From Streptomyces antibioticus (GTDB lineage Bacteria; Actinomycetota; Actinomycetes; Streptomycetales; Streptomycetaceae), in NCBI RefSeq assembly GCF_002019855.1, contig NZ_CM007717.1, forward strand, positions 1,549,260-1,613,259: 64,000 nt of DNA, read 5' to 3'. Position numbers and translations under genes: made by a program. The notes under the pieces were generated by a model, which saw only the letters and a program-made list of their open reading frames with translations, ran no database searches and had not been told where the DNA came from. This document shows, piece by piece, positions 24,953-33,783 of this stretch. Numbering within the stretch: the stretch's first letter is position 1; the number at the start of each line of letters is the position of its first letter.

Positions 24953-25966
24953 CTAGCGGGGCACCGGCTCGGACTCCCGCGCAGGCACCGGCTCCGGGCT
25001 GCCCGTCACGACCGGCGTTGCCGAGCCCTTCGACGGGGTGGACGACTGTGCGATGAACGCTCCCAGCAGGACCACCGCGCCGCCCGCGATCTGCGGTGCG
25101 GAGAGGTGTTCGCCGAGCAGGACCCAGGCCAGGACCGTCGCGATGACCGCCTCCAGGCAGGCCACGACCCCGGCGACCTGCGGGGACAGGCGGCGCACGG
25201 ACACCACACCGGTGACGTACGCGACGACCGTGGCGATCAGCACGATCCAGGCGAGCAGCAGCCAGGCCGGCACCTCGGTGCCGTTCATGTCGGCGCCGTG
25301 CCCGAGGACCGAGAAGTCCATGCCCCACGGGCGGGCGACGACCGTCAGCACGAGGGCGCCGACGAGCAGGCCGTACGCGATGACGCCGAGCGGGTCGGGC
25401 GCGTCCGCGCCGGAGTCGCTGCCCTGGTCGGACAGGACGAAGTAGCCGACCTGGCAGCCGGCGGCGGCCAGCGCGAGCGCCAGGCCGAGGGCGTCGAAGC
25501 CGAGTCCGGCCCAGACCTCCACCACACAGGCGAGGCCGCCCACCGCGAGGACCACCCCGAGCGCGGCGGCACGTGTCACCGGCCGCCGCTGCACGAACCG
25601 CACCCAGCCGAGCACCAGCGCAGGCGCCAGGTACTCGACGAGCAGCGCGACCCCGACCGGGATCCGGGATATGGACGCGAAGTAGAACGCCTGGACGCCG
25701 GCCACGCCGAGCAGACCGAACCCGGCGAGCAGCGCGGGGCGGCGGCGCACCAGCGCGCGGTGCCGTACGGCGAGCGGCAGCATCACGAGGGCCGCGCCGG
25801 TCACCCGCAGCCAGACCACGTGCAGCGGGTCGAGGCCCGCCTCGATCAGCGGCTTGGCCGCGACCCCGGACCCGCCGAAGGCGATGGCCGACCCGACCGC
25901 CAGACCGAGCCCGATGCCCTTGCCGCGGTTGACCGTACTGCTCACAGACGTATGCACGGCACCCAT
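24953..25966 (-). CDS. EamA family transporter (DMT superfamily)
   Basis: 337 residues with ten predicted spans in two EamA repeats: the first starts GLGLAVGSAIAFGGSGVAAK, the second LVGALVLTVVARPWGMDFSV then WLLLAWIVLIATVVAYVTGV. Probable exporter of amino acids or other metabolites. The start is uncertain: ATG at 25966 has no good ribosome site, and a GTG nine codons later is possible. The C-terminal 25 residues are Pro/Glu/Ser-rich. It is convergent with the PaiB-like gene. Confidence 0.84.
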   Translation of the reverse strand: MGAVHTSVSSTVNRGKGIGLGLAVGSAIAFGGSGVAAKPLIEAGLDPLHVVWLRVTGAALVMLPLAVRHRALVRRRPALLAGFGLLGVAGVQAFYFASISRIPVGVALLVEYLAPALVLGWVRFVQRRPVTRAAALGVVLAVGGLACVVEVWAGLGFDALGLALALAAAGCQVGYFVLSDQGSDSGADAPDPLGVIAYGLLVGALVLTVVARPWGMDFSVLGHGADMNGTEVPAWLLLAWIVLIATVVAYVTGVVSVRRLSPQVAGVVACLEAVIATVLAWVLLGEHLSAPQIAGGAVVLLGAFIAQSSTPSKGSATPVVTGSPEPVPARESEPVPR

Positions 25967-26036
25967 GATGACAGGGCATGACATGACCGTCATCCTCGAT
26001 GACACCTGTCTCACCGTCTGGACCCGTGCGCGGGCC

Positions 26037-26627
26037 TCACTCCCCGGTGGGCTCCTGCGAGCCGTCGCCCAGGCGGGTGCGGAGCGCGGGGACGTCGACG
26101 CCCGCGCGGGTGAGGACCTCGACGGCCCGCGCCCGCGGGTCGTCGACGATCGCCGCGAGCAGATCGGCGCCGCGCGCGGGCCCGCCGTCCCGCCGGGCGG
26201 CCCGCGCACCGGCCCGCTCCAGGGCGACGGCGGCCAGCGGGGAGAGCCCTTCGCCGGGCGGGGCGTTCGGGCCTACGACGGGCAGGGCGCCGGAGTCCTC
26301 GACACCGCCGCGCCAGCGCAAGCCGTAGCCGATGCTGCGCTGCACGAGGTAGCCGAGCAGCCGGGCGAGCTGGGGGCCGTCGAAGAGGGCGCACACCTGG
26401 GGGTCGTGGTCCAGGAGCGAGTGCAGGAGGTGCGCGGTGTCGATCTGCCGGTCCCCGTCCCGCAGGGCCCGGCGGCGCGCGGCGGCCAGCGCAGCCGTGG
26501 GCTCGGCACCGAGCCCGGAGCGCTCACGGATCGGCTGCCGGGGACCGCGGGAAGTACCGGGAGTACGGGGCTGCACTCCCCCACCCCACCAGCCCCGGCC
26601 GGCGGGGGCATCCCCGGCGGGAACCAT
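26037..26627 (-). CDS. Clp N-terminal domain protein (stand-alone)
   Basis: 196 residues. Two Clp_N-type helical repeats are visible: AALAAARRRALRDGDRQIDT with AHLLHSLLDHDPQVCALFDG, and SPLAAVALERAGARAARRDG with ADLLAAIVDDPRARAVEVLTRAG. No AAA+ module follows, so this is a ClpS/ClpC-adaptor-like or substrate-recognition domain on its own. The first 40 residues are disordered Gly/Pro/Arg-rich and the true start may be later. Such proteins are common in Streptomyces; partner unknown. Divergent from the SRPBCC gene at 26808. Confidence 0.72.
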   Translation of the reverse strand: MVPAGDAPAGRGWWGGGVQPRTPGTSRGPRQPIRERSGLGAEPTAALAAARRRALRDGDRQIDTAHLLHSLLDHDPQVCALFDGPQLARLLGYLVQRSIGYGLRWRGGVEDSGALPVVGPNAPPGEGLSPLAAVALERAGARAARRDGGPARGADLLAAIVDDPRARAVEVLTRAGVDVPALRTRLGDGSQEPTGE

Positions 26628-26700
26628 TTCGGCGTCCCACGTCGAGTGGACCGGGCGGGCCGAAATCTCCTCCTCGGGGAGGAGATCAGGCCGCCCCGCA

Positions 26701-26729
26701 CTGATTCTGACAGTTCATCAGTATTGAAC
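26701..26729. promoter_or_regulatory. Nested inverted repeats in a divergent promoter
   Basis: ctgat (26701) pairs with atcag (26717), and gttca (26713) pairs with tgaac (26725). They interlock in a 29-bp AT-richer stretch, the only one in this 180-bp gap, about 80 bp before each divergent gene. It looks like an operator/promoter core; the cognate regulator is unknown. Confidence 0.35.
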
Positions 26730-26807
26730 ATTGACGGCCCCGGAGCTACTTTCCGCGACAACGCACGCCGTCGCAGCCGGAGTTGCCTGACACGAAGAGG
26801 TGGTCGC

Positions 26808-27236
26808 ATGGCCGAGATCAACGCCGAGGCACGCATCGAGGCACCGGCCGAGAAGGTGTGGGCCCAGCTCACCGACTGGCCGGCGTACGGCGAGTGGAAC
26901 GCGACCCACACCAACTTCCCGCAGGGCGGCCCCGATTCACTGGAGGTGGGCGCCACCTTCCAGGAGAACATGAAGCTGATGGGCTTCCCGGCCGAGGTCG
27001 AGTGGACGGTCGCCGAACTGGAACCGGCCCGCGTGCTGGCCATCCGCGGCAAGGGCCCGATGGCCGTGGACGTCGCGACCCGGTACACCCTCACCCCCGA
27101 CGGCGACGGGACGACGGTCCGCATCGACGGCGAGTTCACGGGCGCGGCGGTGTCGCTGATGGCGGGCCGGCTCAAGGACTCGGGGACGGCGGCCCTCAAC
27201 GAATCGCTGCGCAAGCTGGGCGGCCTGGTCTCCTGA
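26808..27236 (+). CDS. SRPBCC family protein (polyketide cyclase/CoxG-like fold)
   Basis: 142 residues, one START-like helix-grip domain. Begins MAEINAEARIEAPAEKVWAQ then LTDWPAYGEWN, the standard SRPBCC opening, with VEWTVAELEPARVLAIRGKG and the C-terminal helix DSGTAALNESLRKLGGLV. The fold binds hydrophobic ligands; no reaction can be assigned. gaagagg precedes the ATG. A strong hairpin follows at 27272. Confidence 0.85.
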   Translation: MAEINAEARIEAPAEKVWAQLTDWPAYGEWNATHTNFPQGGPDSLEVGATFQENMKLMGFPAEVEWTVAELEPARVLAIRGKGPMAVDVATRYTLTPDGDGTTVRIDGEFTGAAVSLMAGRLKDSGTAALNESLRKLGGLVS

Positions 27237-27271
27237 CACGGGCCCGGGCCCCGGGCCCCGGGTACGCGAGA

Positions 27272-27297
27272 CGCCCCGCGGAGTGTTCCGCGGGGCG
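27272..27297. terminator. Bidirectional hairpin terminator between convergent genes
   Basis: Perfect 11-bp arms cgccccgcgga and tccgcggggcg with a 4-nt loop (gtgt). It lies midway between the SRPBCC stop (27236) and the PadR stop (27338), which converge. There is no clear U-tract, as is usual for Streptomyces terminators. Confidence 0.8.
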
Positions 27298-27337
27298 CCT
27301 TCACCGTCGTACGACACCAAGTGCCGTCGTCGGCCGG

Positions 27338-27985
27338 TCAGTCCTCGTCGGCGAGGATCAGGTACAGCTTCTTGCGGGCCTCGTTGACGACCGCGAGGGC
27401 CTTCTCGCGCTGCTCCTTGCTGCCGGCCTTCCAGACCTGCCCGAAGGCCTCCATCAGACCGAAGCCGGCCTGGCGGACCTCGCCGAGCGCCTCCCAGTCG
27501 ACACCGCGGCCGGCGTCCTCCCAGGGGGCGTCGGGGCCTTCCTCGGCGGCCGCGCGGCCCTCCTCGGTGAGCGCGAAGAGCTTCTTGCCGCCCTCGCTCT
27601 CACTGCCGATCAGGCCCTCGTCCTCCAGCAGTTGGAGGGTGGGGTACACCGAACCGGGGCTGGGCTTCCACGCCCCGCCGCTGCGCTCGGCGATCTCCTG
27701 GATCATCTCGTAGCCGTGCATCGGCCGGTCCTTGAGCAGGGCCAGGATCGAGGCCCGCACATCACCGCGCCGCGCCCTCCCCCTGGGCCCGCCACGCCCT
27801 CGGCCGCCCCAGGGCCCACCGGGCCCGAATCCGGGCCCGAACCCGCCGCCGGGGCCGAACCCCGGACCACCCGGGCCCCCCGGACCGAAGGGCCCGAAGG
27901 CCGCACGCCCACCCTCGAAGCCACCCCGGCCACGCCGGAAGGGGCCGTCCTGACCATGTCCACGCTCATATCCGTGGGTACGCAT
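27338..27985 (-). CDS. PadR-family transcriptional regulator with Gly/Pro/Arg-rich N-terminus
   Basis: 215 residues. The first 75 residues are low-complexity Gly/Pro/Phe/Arg (GPGFGPGGGFGPGF and similar) and probably disordered. The PadR winged helix follows: ASILALLKDRPMHGYEMIQE, then the family motif PSPGSVYPTLQLLEDEGLI and a wing KKLFALTEEGRAAAEE. The C-terminal helices (DWEALGEVRQAGFGLMEAFG) form the dimer. ATG at 27985 is chosen; an upstream start would run through the operator. The 30-bp dyad upstream suggests autoregulation. The divergent SDR gene is a second likely target. Confidence 0.87.
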   Translation of the reverse strand: MRTHGYERGHGQDGPFRRGRGGFEGGRAAFGPFGPGGPGGPGFGPGGGFGPGFGPGGPWGGRGRGGPRGRARRGDVRASILALLKDRPMHGYEMIQEIAERSGGAWKPSPGSVYPTLQLLEDEGLIGSESEGGKKLFALTEEGRAAAEEGPDAPWEDAGRGVDWEALGEVRQAGFGLMEAFGQVWKAGSKEQREKALAVVNEARKKLYLILADED

Positions 27986-28006
27986 CGCAACCACTCCATT
28001 CCATCG

Positions 28007-28042
28007 ATCGTTGATCTGTCGCGATGCGTCAACGATATATCG
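28007..28042. promoter_or_regulatory. PadR-type operator: 8-bp dyad and adjacent palindrome
   Basis: atcgttga (28007-28014) and tcaacgat (28029-28036) are perfect inverted arms 14 bp apart. They overlap a second perfect palindrome, cgatatatcg (28033-28042). The set lies 22-57 bp upstream of the PadR start. ATAT-containing dyads of this kind are typical PadR sites. It also falls within 110 bp of the divergent SDR start at 28114. Confidence 0.6.
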
Positions 28043-28113
28043 GAACACTTCGCTTGGCAAGCAGGCGGCATGCAGGCGGCGAACACCCGGCGGACAAGCC
28101 CTAGGGTTCGGGC

Positions 28114-28893
28114 ATGGACTCGCGGAGCTATCTCGCCGAACTGTTCTCGCTGGAGGGCCGGGTCGCCGTGGTGACCGGGGGCAGTTCCGGCATCGGGCGC
28201 GCCGTCGCCGGGGCGCTCGCCCGGGCCGGGGCGAGCGTGGTGGTCGTGGCGCGCCAGGAGCCGGAGCTGGCCGAGACGGTGGCGGAGCTGACCCGGGACG
28301 GCTGCCGGGCGGCCTGGGTGAGCGCCGACCTGGGCAGCCGCGAGGGTGTGCACACGGCGGCGGAGCGGGCCGTCGAGGCGTTCGGCGAGCCCGACATCCT
28401 CGTCAACAGCGCCGGGATCAACCTGCGGCCCCCGCTGGACGAGCTGGGCGACGACGTCTGGGACGCCACCATGGCCGTCAATCTGGAGGCGCCGCATCTG
28501 CTGAGCCGCCGGTTCGGGCCCGGCATGGCCGAGCGGGGCTTCGGCCGGATCATCCACGTCACCAGCCAGCAGGCCCACCGCGCGTTCGTGCAGAGCGGCG
28601 CCTACGGCGTCTCGAAGGGGGCGCTGGAGTCGCTGGCCCGCTCGCAGGCGGAGGCGTGGTCGCCGTACGGCGTCACCTGCAACACGCTGGTGCCCGGCTT
28701 CGTCATGACACCGCTGAACGCCCGGCTGTCCTCCGACCCGGAGCGGGTCGCGGCCCTGGCCGCGCGGACCATGGTCGGCCGCAACGGCCTGGCCGGCGAC
28801 TTCGCCGGAGCCGCGGTGTTCCTGGCGAGCCGCGCCTCGGGGTACGTCACCGGCCAGTCGATATTCGTCGACGGCGGCTTCTCGGTGCACTGA
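28114..28893 (+). CDS. SDR-family oxidoreductase (gluconate/glucose dehydrogenase-like)
   Basis: 259 residues. Classical SDR: TGGSSGIGRAVAGALARAGA at about residues 19-38, NSAGINLRPPL, Ser in HVTSQQAHR and active-site YGVSKGALESLARS. C-terminal YVTGQSIFVDGGFSVH. The NSAG-for-NNAG change and GSSGIG loop resemble gluconate 5-dehydrogenase or glucose 1-dehydrogenase branches, but substrate is not certain. Divergent from the PadR gene and possibly regulated by it. Confidence 0.86.
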   Translation: MDSRSYLAELFSLEGRVAVVTGGSSGIGRAVAGALARAGASVVVVARQEPELAETVAELTRDGCRAAWVSADLGSREGVHTAAERAVEAFGEPDILVNSAGINLRPPLDELGDDVWDATMAVNLEAPHLLSRRFGPGMAERGFGRIIHVTSQQAHRAFVQSGAYGVSKGALESLARSQAEAWSPYGVTCNTLVPGFVMTPLNARLSSDPERVAALAARTMVGRNGLAGDFAGAAVFLASRASGYVTGQSIFVDGGFSVH

Positions 28894-28964
28894 ATCGGCA
28901 TCTGAACCGGCACGACGAGGGACGTCCCCGACCGACCGAGTGAGGCGATGTGGAAGGGCGGTCG

Positions 28965-30725
28965 ATGACGACCACGAACGACGGACGACAAGCGGCCTCG
29001 TGGTGGCGGGCCGTCCCCGGGATCCGGGCGGTGACGACGTACCGGCGCGCCTGGCTGCCGAAGGACCTGGTCGCCGGGGTCGTCCTGACCACCCTGCTGG
29101 TGCCGCAGGGCATGGCCTACGCCGAACTCGCCGGGCTGCCGCCGATCACCGGCCTCTACACGACGATCCTCTGTCTGCTCGGCTACGCGGTGTGCGGGCC
29201 GTCCCGGATCCTGGTGCTGGGCCCGGACTCCTCGCTCGGACCGATGATCGCCGCGAGCGTGCTGCCCCTGGTGGCCGCCGACGGCGACCCCGACCGCGCG
29301 GTCGCGCTGGCCTCCATGCTCGCCGTGATGGTGGCCGCGATCATGATCCTGGCCTCGGTGGCGAAGCTCGGGTTCGTCGCCGACCTGATCTCCAAGCCGA
29401 CCATGATCGGCTATATGAACGGCCTGGCCCTGACCATCCTCATCGGTCAGCTCCCCAAGCTGCTCGGCTTCTCGGTCGACGCGGACCATCTCGTCGAGGA
29501 GGCCGCCGGGGTCGTGGAGAAGATCGCCGACGGCGCGGTGGTGCCGGCCGCCGCCGCGGTCGGCTGCGGCGGGATCGCGCTGATCCTGGTCCTGCAACGG
29601 CTGCTGCCGAAGATCCCCGCCGTGCTCGTCATGGTGGTCCTCGCGATCGCCGCGACCGCCGCCTTCGACCTCGGCGGGCGCGGGGTGCACCTCGTCGGTC
29701 AACTCCCCGAGGGCTTCCCGCCGTTCACCCTGCCCGACGTCCGGCTCTCCGACCTGGCGCCGCTGTCGGTCGGGGCGCTGGGCATCGCGCTGGTCTCCCT
29801 CGCCGACACCATCTCCAACGCCTCCGCCTTCGCCGCCCGCACCGGCCAGGAGGTCCGCGGCAACCAGGAGATGGCCGGCGTCGGCGCCGCGAACCTGGCG
29901 GCCGGCCTCTTCCAGGGCTTCCCGGTCAGCGCCAGCGGATCCCGTACGGCGGTGGCGGAGCGCACCGGGGCCAGAAGCCAGCTCACCGGGGTCGTCGGCG
30001 CGGCGCTGATCGCCCTGATGCTGCTGGTCGCCCCCGGCCTCTTCCGCGACCTGCCCCAGCCGGCCCTGGCCGCCGTCGTCGTCACCGCGTCCCTGTCCCT
30101 GGCCGACATCCCCGGCACGGTACGGCTGTGGCGGCAGCGCCGGGCCGAATGCCTGCTGTCGCTCGCCGCGTTCGCCGGGGTGGCCCTGCTCGGCGTCCTG
30201 GAGGGCATCGCGATCGCGGTGGCCCTGTCGGTGCTGAACGTGTTCCGGCGCGCCTGGTGGCCGTACAACACCGTGCTGGGGCGGGTGAAGGGGCTGGAGG
30301 GGTACCACGACGTGCGCTCGCACCCGGGGGCCGAACGGCTGCCGGGACTGGTGCTGCACCGGTGGGACGCGCCGCTGATCTTCGCCAACGCCAAGACGTT
30401 CCGCGACGAGATCCTGCGGCTCGCCCGCACCGAGCCGAGGCCCACCTGGATCGTGGTCGCGGCGGAGCCGGTGACGGACGTGGACACGACCGCCTCGGAC
30501 GTGCTGGAGGAACTCGACGCGACCCTGAACGCCGAGGGCGTCCACTTGGTGTTCGCCGAGCTGAAGGACCCGGTGCGCCGGAAGATCGAGCGGTACGAGC
30601 TGACCCGCACCATCGACCCGGAGCACTTCTTCCCGACGGTGGAGGCCGCCGTCGCCGCGTTCCGGCAGCGCACGGGGGCGCGCTGGCAACCGGCGGGCGG
30701 TGACGCTACGCGGCCTGGGGAGTGA
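28965..30725 (+). CDS. SulP family inorganic anion transporter with STAS domain
   Basis: 586 residues. The SulP transmembrane domain spans about residues 25-420 with the signature PKDLVAGVVLTTLLVPQGMA, YAELAGLPPITGLYTTI and, later, SNASAFAARTGQEVRGNQEM plus FQGFPVSASGSRTAVAERTG. The STAS domain occupies roughly residues 440-560 (LVLHRWDAPLIFANAKTFRD). These carriers move sulfate, bicarbonate, dicarboxylates or chlorate; substrate unknown. ATG at 28965 is chosen because ggaaggg lies upstream; GTG at 28950 would include it. The 3' end overlaps the convergent amidotransferase gene by 20 bp. Confidence 0.92.
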   Translation: MTTTNDGRQAASWWRAVPGIRAVTTYRRAWLPKDLVAGVVLTTLLVPQGMAYAELAGLPPITGLYTTILCLLGYAVCGPSRILVLGPDSSLGPMIAASVLPLVAADGDPDRAVALASMLAVMVAAIMILASVAKLGFVADLISKPTMIGYMNGLALTILIGQLPKLLGFSVDADHLVEEAAGVVEKIADGAVVPAAAAVGCGGIALILVLQRLLPKIPAVLVMVVLAIAATAAFDLGGRGVHLVGQLPEGFPPFTLPDVRLSDLAPLSVGALGIALVSLADTISNASAFAARTGQEVRGNQEMAGVGAANLAAGLFQGFPVSASGSRTAVAERTGARSQLTGVVGAALIALMLLVAPGLFRDLPQPALAAVVVTASLSLADIPGTVRLWRQRRAECLLSLAAFAGVALLGVLEGIAIAVALSVLNVFRRAWWPYNTVLGRVKGLEGYHDVRSHPGAERLPGLVLHRWDAPLIFANAKTFRDEILRLARTEPRPTWIVVAAEPVTDVDTTASDVLEELDATLNAEGVHLVFAELKDPVRRKIERYELTRTIDPEHFFPTVEAAVAAFRQRTGARWQPAGGDATRPGE

Positions 30726-31539
30726 ACGTGTGCATCTCGTCGTCCCCGTCCTCCACCACGCCGTACGTGCTCTCGGGCACCTCGTTCCAGGCGCCGGGGA
30801 GGTCGCCCAGCGGTTCGGAGACGATCAGACGGGTCTCGTCGGAGACCTCCTGCAGGAAGCCCAGATCGGGGTGGAGCTGGCGCAGGGCCTGCACCCGGGT
30901 GCTGTAGAACAGCGACCGGGACTGCTTCTGGCTGGAGTAGCGGAAGGCCCACATCCGCCGTCCCTCGGTCACCGCGACCGTCATCTGGAGCGGGTACTCC
31001 ACGCCGTGCTCGTGGCCGACGCGCTCGACGAAGCCCGCCATCCGCGCGACGGCGCCCGGCGGGTCGTCCTCCAGGCCGAAGGTGAGGGCCAGGTAGAACA
31101 TCATCTCCGAGTCCGTGGAGCCCTCCATGTCCAGGAAGAGCTGGGGGTCGACGGCCAGCGCGAGGTCACGCCGGGTCCGGTGGAACTCGGCGATCGCGCC
31201 GTTGTGCATCCACATCCAGCGGCCGTGCCGGAAGGGGTGGCAGTTGGTCTGCTGCACCGCCGTCCCGGTGGTGGCGCGGATGTGCGCGAAGAACAGCGGC
31301 GAGCGGATGTGGTCGGCCAGTTCCCGCAGGTTGCGGTTGCTCCAGGCCGGCCCGATGTCCCGGAAGACGCCGGGGGTCTTCATCCCGTCGCCGTACCAGC
31401 CGATCCCGAAGCCGTCGCCGTTCGTCGTCTCGACGCCCAGCCGCGAGTGCAGGCTCTGGTCGATGAGCGAGTGCTCGGGTTTGTACAGGATGGTGTCCAG
31501 CAGGATGGGCGTTCCCGAGTAGGCGAGCCAACGGCACAT
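30706..31539 (-). CDS. Class II glutamine amidotransferase (Ntn hydrolase)
   Basis: 277 residues. The N-terminal nucleophile Cys2 is present (MCRWLAYSGTPILLDTILYK), as are TTNGDGFGIGWYGDGM, FFAHIRATTGTAVQQTNCHP and MWMHNGAIAEF, which form the glutaminase site. These features match stand-alone class II amidotransferases, a group that includes the ergothioneine enzyme EgtC, but no egt genes are adjacent, so EgtC is not claimed. Likely hydrolyses a gamma-glutamyl or amide bond. Complete. Confidence 0.9.
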   Translation of the reverse strand: MCRWLAYSGTPILLDTILYKPEHSLIDQSLHSRLGVETTNGDGFGIGWYGDGMKTPGVFRDIGPAWSNRNLRELADHIRSPLFFAHIRATTGTAVQQTNCHPFRHGRWMWMHNGAIAEFHRTRRDLALAVDPQLFLDMEGSTDSEMMFYLALTFGLEDDPPGAVARMAGFVERVGHEHGVEYPLQMTVAVTEGRRMWAFRYSSQKQSRSLFYSTRVQALRQLHPDLGFLQEVSDETRLIVSEPLGDLPGAWNEVPESTYGVVEDGDDEMHTFTPQAA

Positions 31540-31666
31540 GGTCCTGCCTTCCTGGTCGGCGGTGCGATGTTGCTGTCCGGGCGGGTGCGCGGGGGCGGGC
31601 GGCGCCCGGTCGGCGCCGCCCGCCCCGGCGTGGGGCTCCCCGCACCGGCCCGGTACCCGGGCGGCT

Positions 31667-32086
31667 CTAGTAGCCGGAGTCCTCGGTCGGGCGTGCCACG
31701 CACAGGCCCCAGATGATGAACGCGGAGAACGCGATCATCACGACCGACCAGACCGGGTAGTACGGCAGGGACAGGAAGTTGGCGATGATGATCAGCGAAG
31801 CGATCGCCACACCGGACCAGCGCGCCCAGGTGGCGCCCTGGAACAGCCCCATGCTGACGATCACCGCGACCACGCCGAGGGCGAGATGGATCCAGCCCCA
31901 CCCGGTGAGGTCGAACTGGAAGACGTAGTCGCGTGTGGTGACGAAGATGTCGTCCTCGGCGATGCCCATGATGCCGCGGAAGATGTCGAGCACCCCGGCG
32001 ATCATGAGCGTCACGGCGGCGAAGACCATCAGGCCCTCGGCCCACTGTCGCCTCGCGGACGACGTCTTTTGCGTGGCGTGTGTCAT
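31667..32086 (-). CDS. DUF7144 family four-helix membrane protein
   Basis: 139 residues. Four hydrophobic segments: GLMVFAAVTLMIAGVLDIFR, WGWIHLALGVVAVIVSMGLF, WSGVAIASLIIIANFLSLPY and WSVVMIAFSAFIIWGLCVAR. The first loop carries GIMGIAEDDIFV. The family is abundant in Streptomyces and unknown in function. ATG at 32086 is used; the 50 upstream in-frame residues are charged and belong to intergenic DNA. It follows the SHOCT-protein gene by 40 bp on the same strand. Confidence 0.82.
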   Translation of the reverse strand: MTHATQKTSSARRQWAEGLMVFAAVTLMIAGVLDIFRGIMGIAEDDIFVTTRDYVFQFDLTGWGWIHLALGVVAVIVSMGLFQGATWARWSGVAIASLIIIANFLSLPYYPVWSVVMIAFSAFIIWGLCVARPTEDSGY

Positions 32087-32126
32087 CCCGATGCCTCGAT
32101 TCGGTGTCGTTCGGTGTGCCCGGGGC

Positions 32127-32594
32127 TCAGCGGCTCGCGCCGGTTCCGGAGGCGACCGGTCCGGGGCGGTCCGCGGGGGGCTGGTCGCCCAGGATCTGCG
32201 CCTTGGCCCGGCGGAACTCCTCGTCCGTGATGTCACCGCGGCTCTTCATCTCGGACAGCTTGTGGAGCTGGTCGACACTGCTGCCGGAGCCGCCGCCGTG
32301 ACCCTTGGCGGTGTCACGGATGTACTGGTCGAACTCCTGCTGCTGCGCACGCGCCTGGGCCATCTCGCGCTTGCCCATGTTCTTGCCGCGGGCGACCACG
32401 TAGACGAACACGCCCAGGAAGGGCAGTACGACACAGAAGACCAGCCAGCCGGCCTTGGCCCAGCCGCTGAGGTCGTCGTCGCGGAAGATGTCGACGACGA
32501 TCCGGAACAGCAGCACGAACCACATGACCCACAGGAAGAAGACCAGCATGGTCCAGAACGCGCTGAGCAGCGGGTAGTCGTACGCGAGGTACAT
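32127..32594 (-). CDS. PLDc_N and SHOCT domain membrane protein
   Basis: 155 residues. Two N-terminal membrane spans (LSAFWTMLVFFLWVMWFVLL and WLVFCVVLPFLGVFVYVVAR) form the PLDc N-terminal-type module. A charged linker follows (KREMAQARAQQQEFDQYIRD), and then a C-terminal SHOCT motif, LHKLSEMKSRGDITDEEFRR then AKAQILG. SHOCT helices mediate oligomerisation or protease recognition. Unknown function; part of a small leftward membrane-protein pair with the DUF7144 gene. Confidence 0.83.
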   Translation of the reverse strand: MYLAYDYPLLSAFWTMLVFFLWVMWFVLLFRIVVDIFRDDDLSGWAKAGWLVFCVVLPFLGVFVYVVARGKNMGKREMAQARAQQQEFDQYIRDTAKGHGGGSGSSVDQLHKLSEMKSRGDITDEEFRRAKAQILGDQPPADRPGPVASGTGASR

Positions 32595-32714
32595 GTCTCT
32601 CCTCCGTTCCGGGCGTTCGCCCGATGTCCGACCGGGCCTGCGCCCGACATACGCCCCGGACCTGAGCCCGAGCCCGTACGGCTCTCAGCGTGCGCACGGC
32701 AAGCGGCGCGCGCC

Positions 32715-33783
32715 TCACCCGGGGAGGGTGATCGGGGGGTTCACCCGGGGTGGGGTGGGGGTTGGGGGGGCGGCGGGGCCGGTGGAGTGGGTTGTGGGGG
32801 GGGCGGTGGGTTCGATCGGGCTGGTGGGGTTCGGTAGGTCCCCGTCGGCTGGGCGGAGCCGGTGGGTGCGGTCGGGGTGGTGGGGTTCAGGGGGCAGGTG
32901 CAACCGGTGGGGCAGGTAGAGCTGGTGCGCTCGGTCGGGCTGGTGGGGTTCGGCGGGCCAGGCGGAGCCGGTGGCTGGGCTGGGCGGAACCGGTGGGAAC
33001 GGGGGGCCAGGCGGACCCGGCGGGCACAAGTCCCACCAGATATGCCCGACCAACCGGATGCCACGGTCCGCACCGCCCGCGCTGGCCCGCCGAACCAATG
33101 GAACGCACAGGCCCGCCGGACACGCCCCCGGGGCAGCCGTTCGCGCCGGACCTGCGGGACGCGCCCCACCTGCCGGACCAGCCGAATGAAACGGTCCCAC
33201 CGCACCCGTCGGCCCGCCGAACCAGACGCAACCCGCGACGCCCGCTGGATGCGCCGGTCCTCTCGCATCCCCGGACCAACCACACGCCCCGGACCCGCTC
33301 AAGCCACAAGGCCGCCAGGCGTGCGGGATCCACCGGTCCTGCCGCACCAGCCGATCTGCCGAACCAACGGAACTCGCCACGCATGCCGACCAGGCCAGCA
33401 TCCCCGGATCTTCGGGCCAACCACACGCGCCGGCCCCGCTGAACCAACAGAACCCGCCCGGCGTCCCCCAAGACCTACCGGGGCTGCCGGACCAACCAAT
33501 GCAACGGTTCCGCCCCACGCGCGGCCCCACCGGGCCAACGGAACCCACGAGGGCCCGCCGTATACGCCCGTCCTGCCAAACCCTCGGACCAACCGCACAC
33601 ACCGAACCTGCCGAACCAACGGAACCAGCTCGGCGTGACGCATGCGCCAGCACCCCGGGATCCCCAGACCAACCGCACGCCCCAGTCCTGCCGAACCAAC
33701 AGGCCCGCCAGACCTGCCGAACACGCCGGCCCCGGGCCACCCCAGCCCGCCGCACACCCCCGTCGTCCCAGCCGCCCCCCGGA
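32715..33783. repeat. 1.07-kb block of degenerate repeats with a mid-point strand-skew switch
   Basis: No credible gene fits here. From 32715 to about 33030 the plus strand is dominated by gctggtggggttcggcggg-like runs. From about 33050 to 33783 it is dominated by the complement type, with gccgaaccaacggaaccc recurring. A subunit around ggaccaaccacacgcccc recurs near 33270, 33420, 33580 and 33660, giving an irregular 80-160 bp period. Both strands are open in several frames, which is expected of purine/pyrimidine-skewed repeats and not evidence of coding. Confidence 0.75.
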
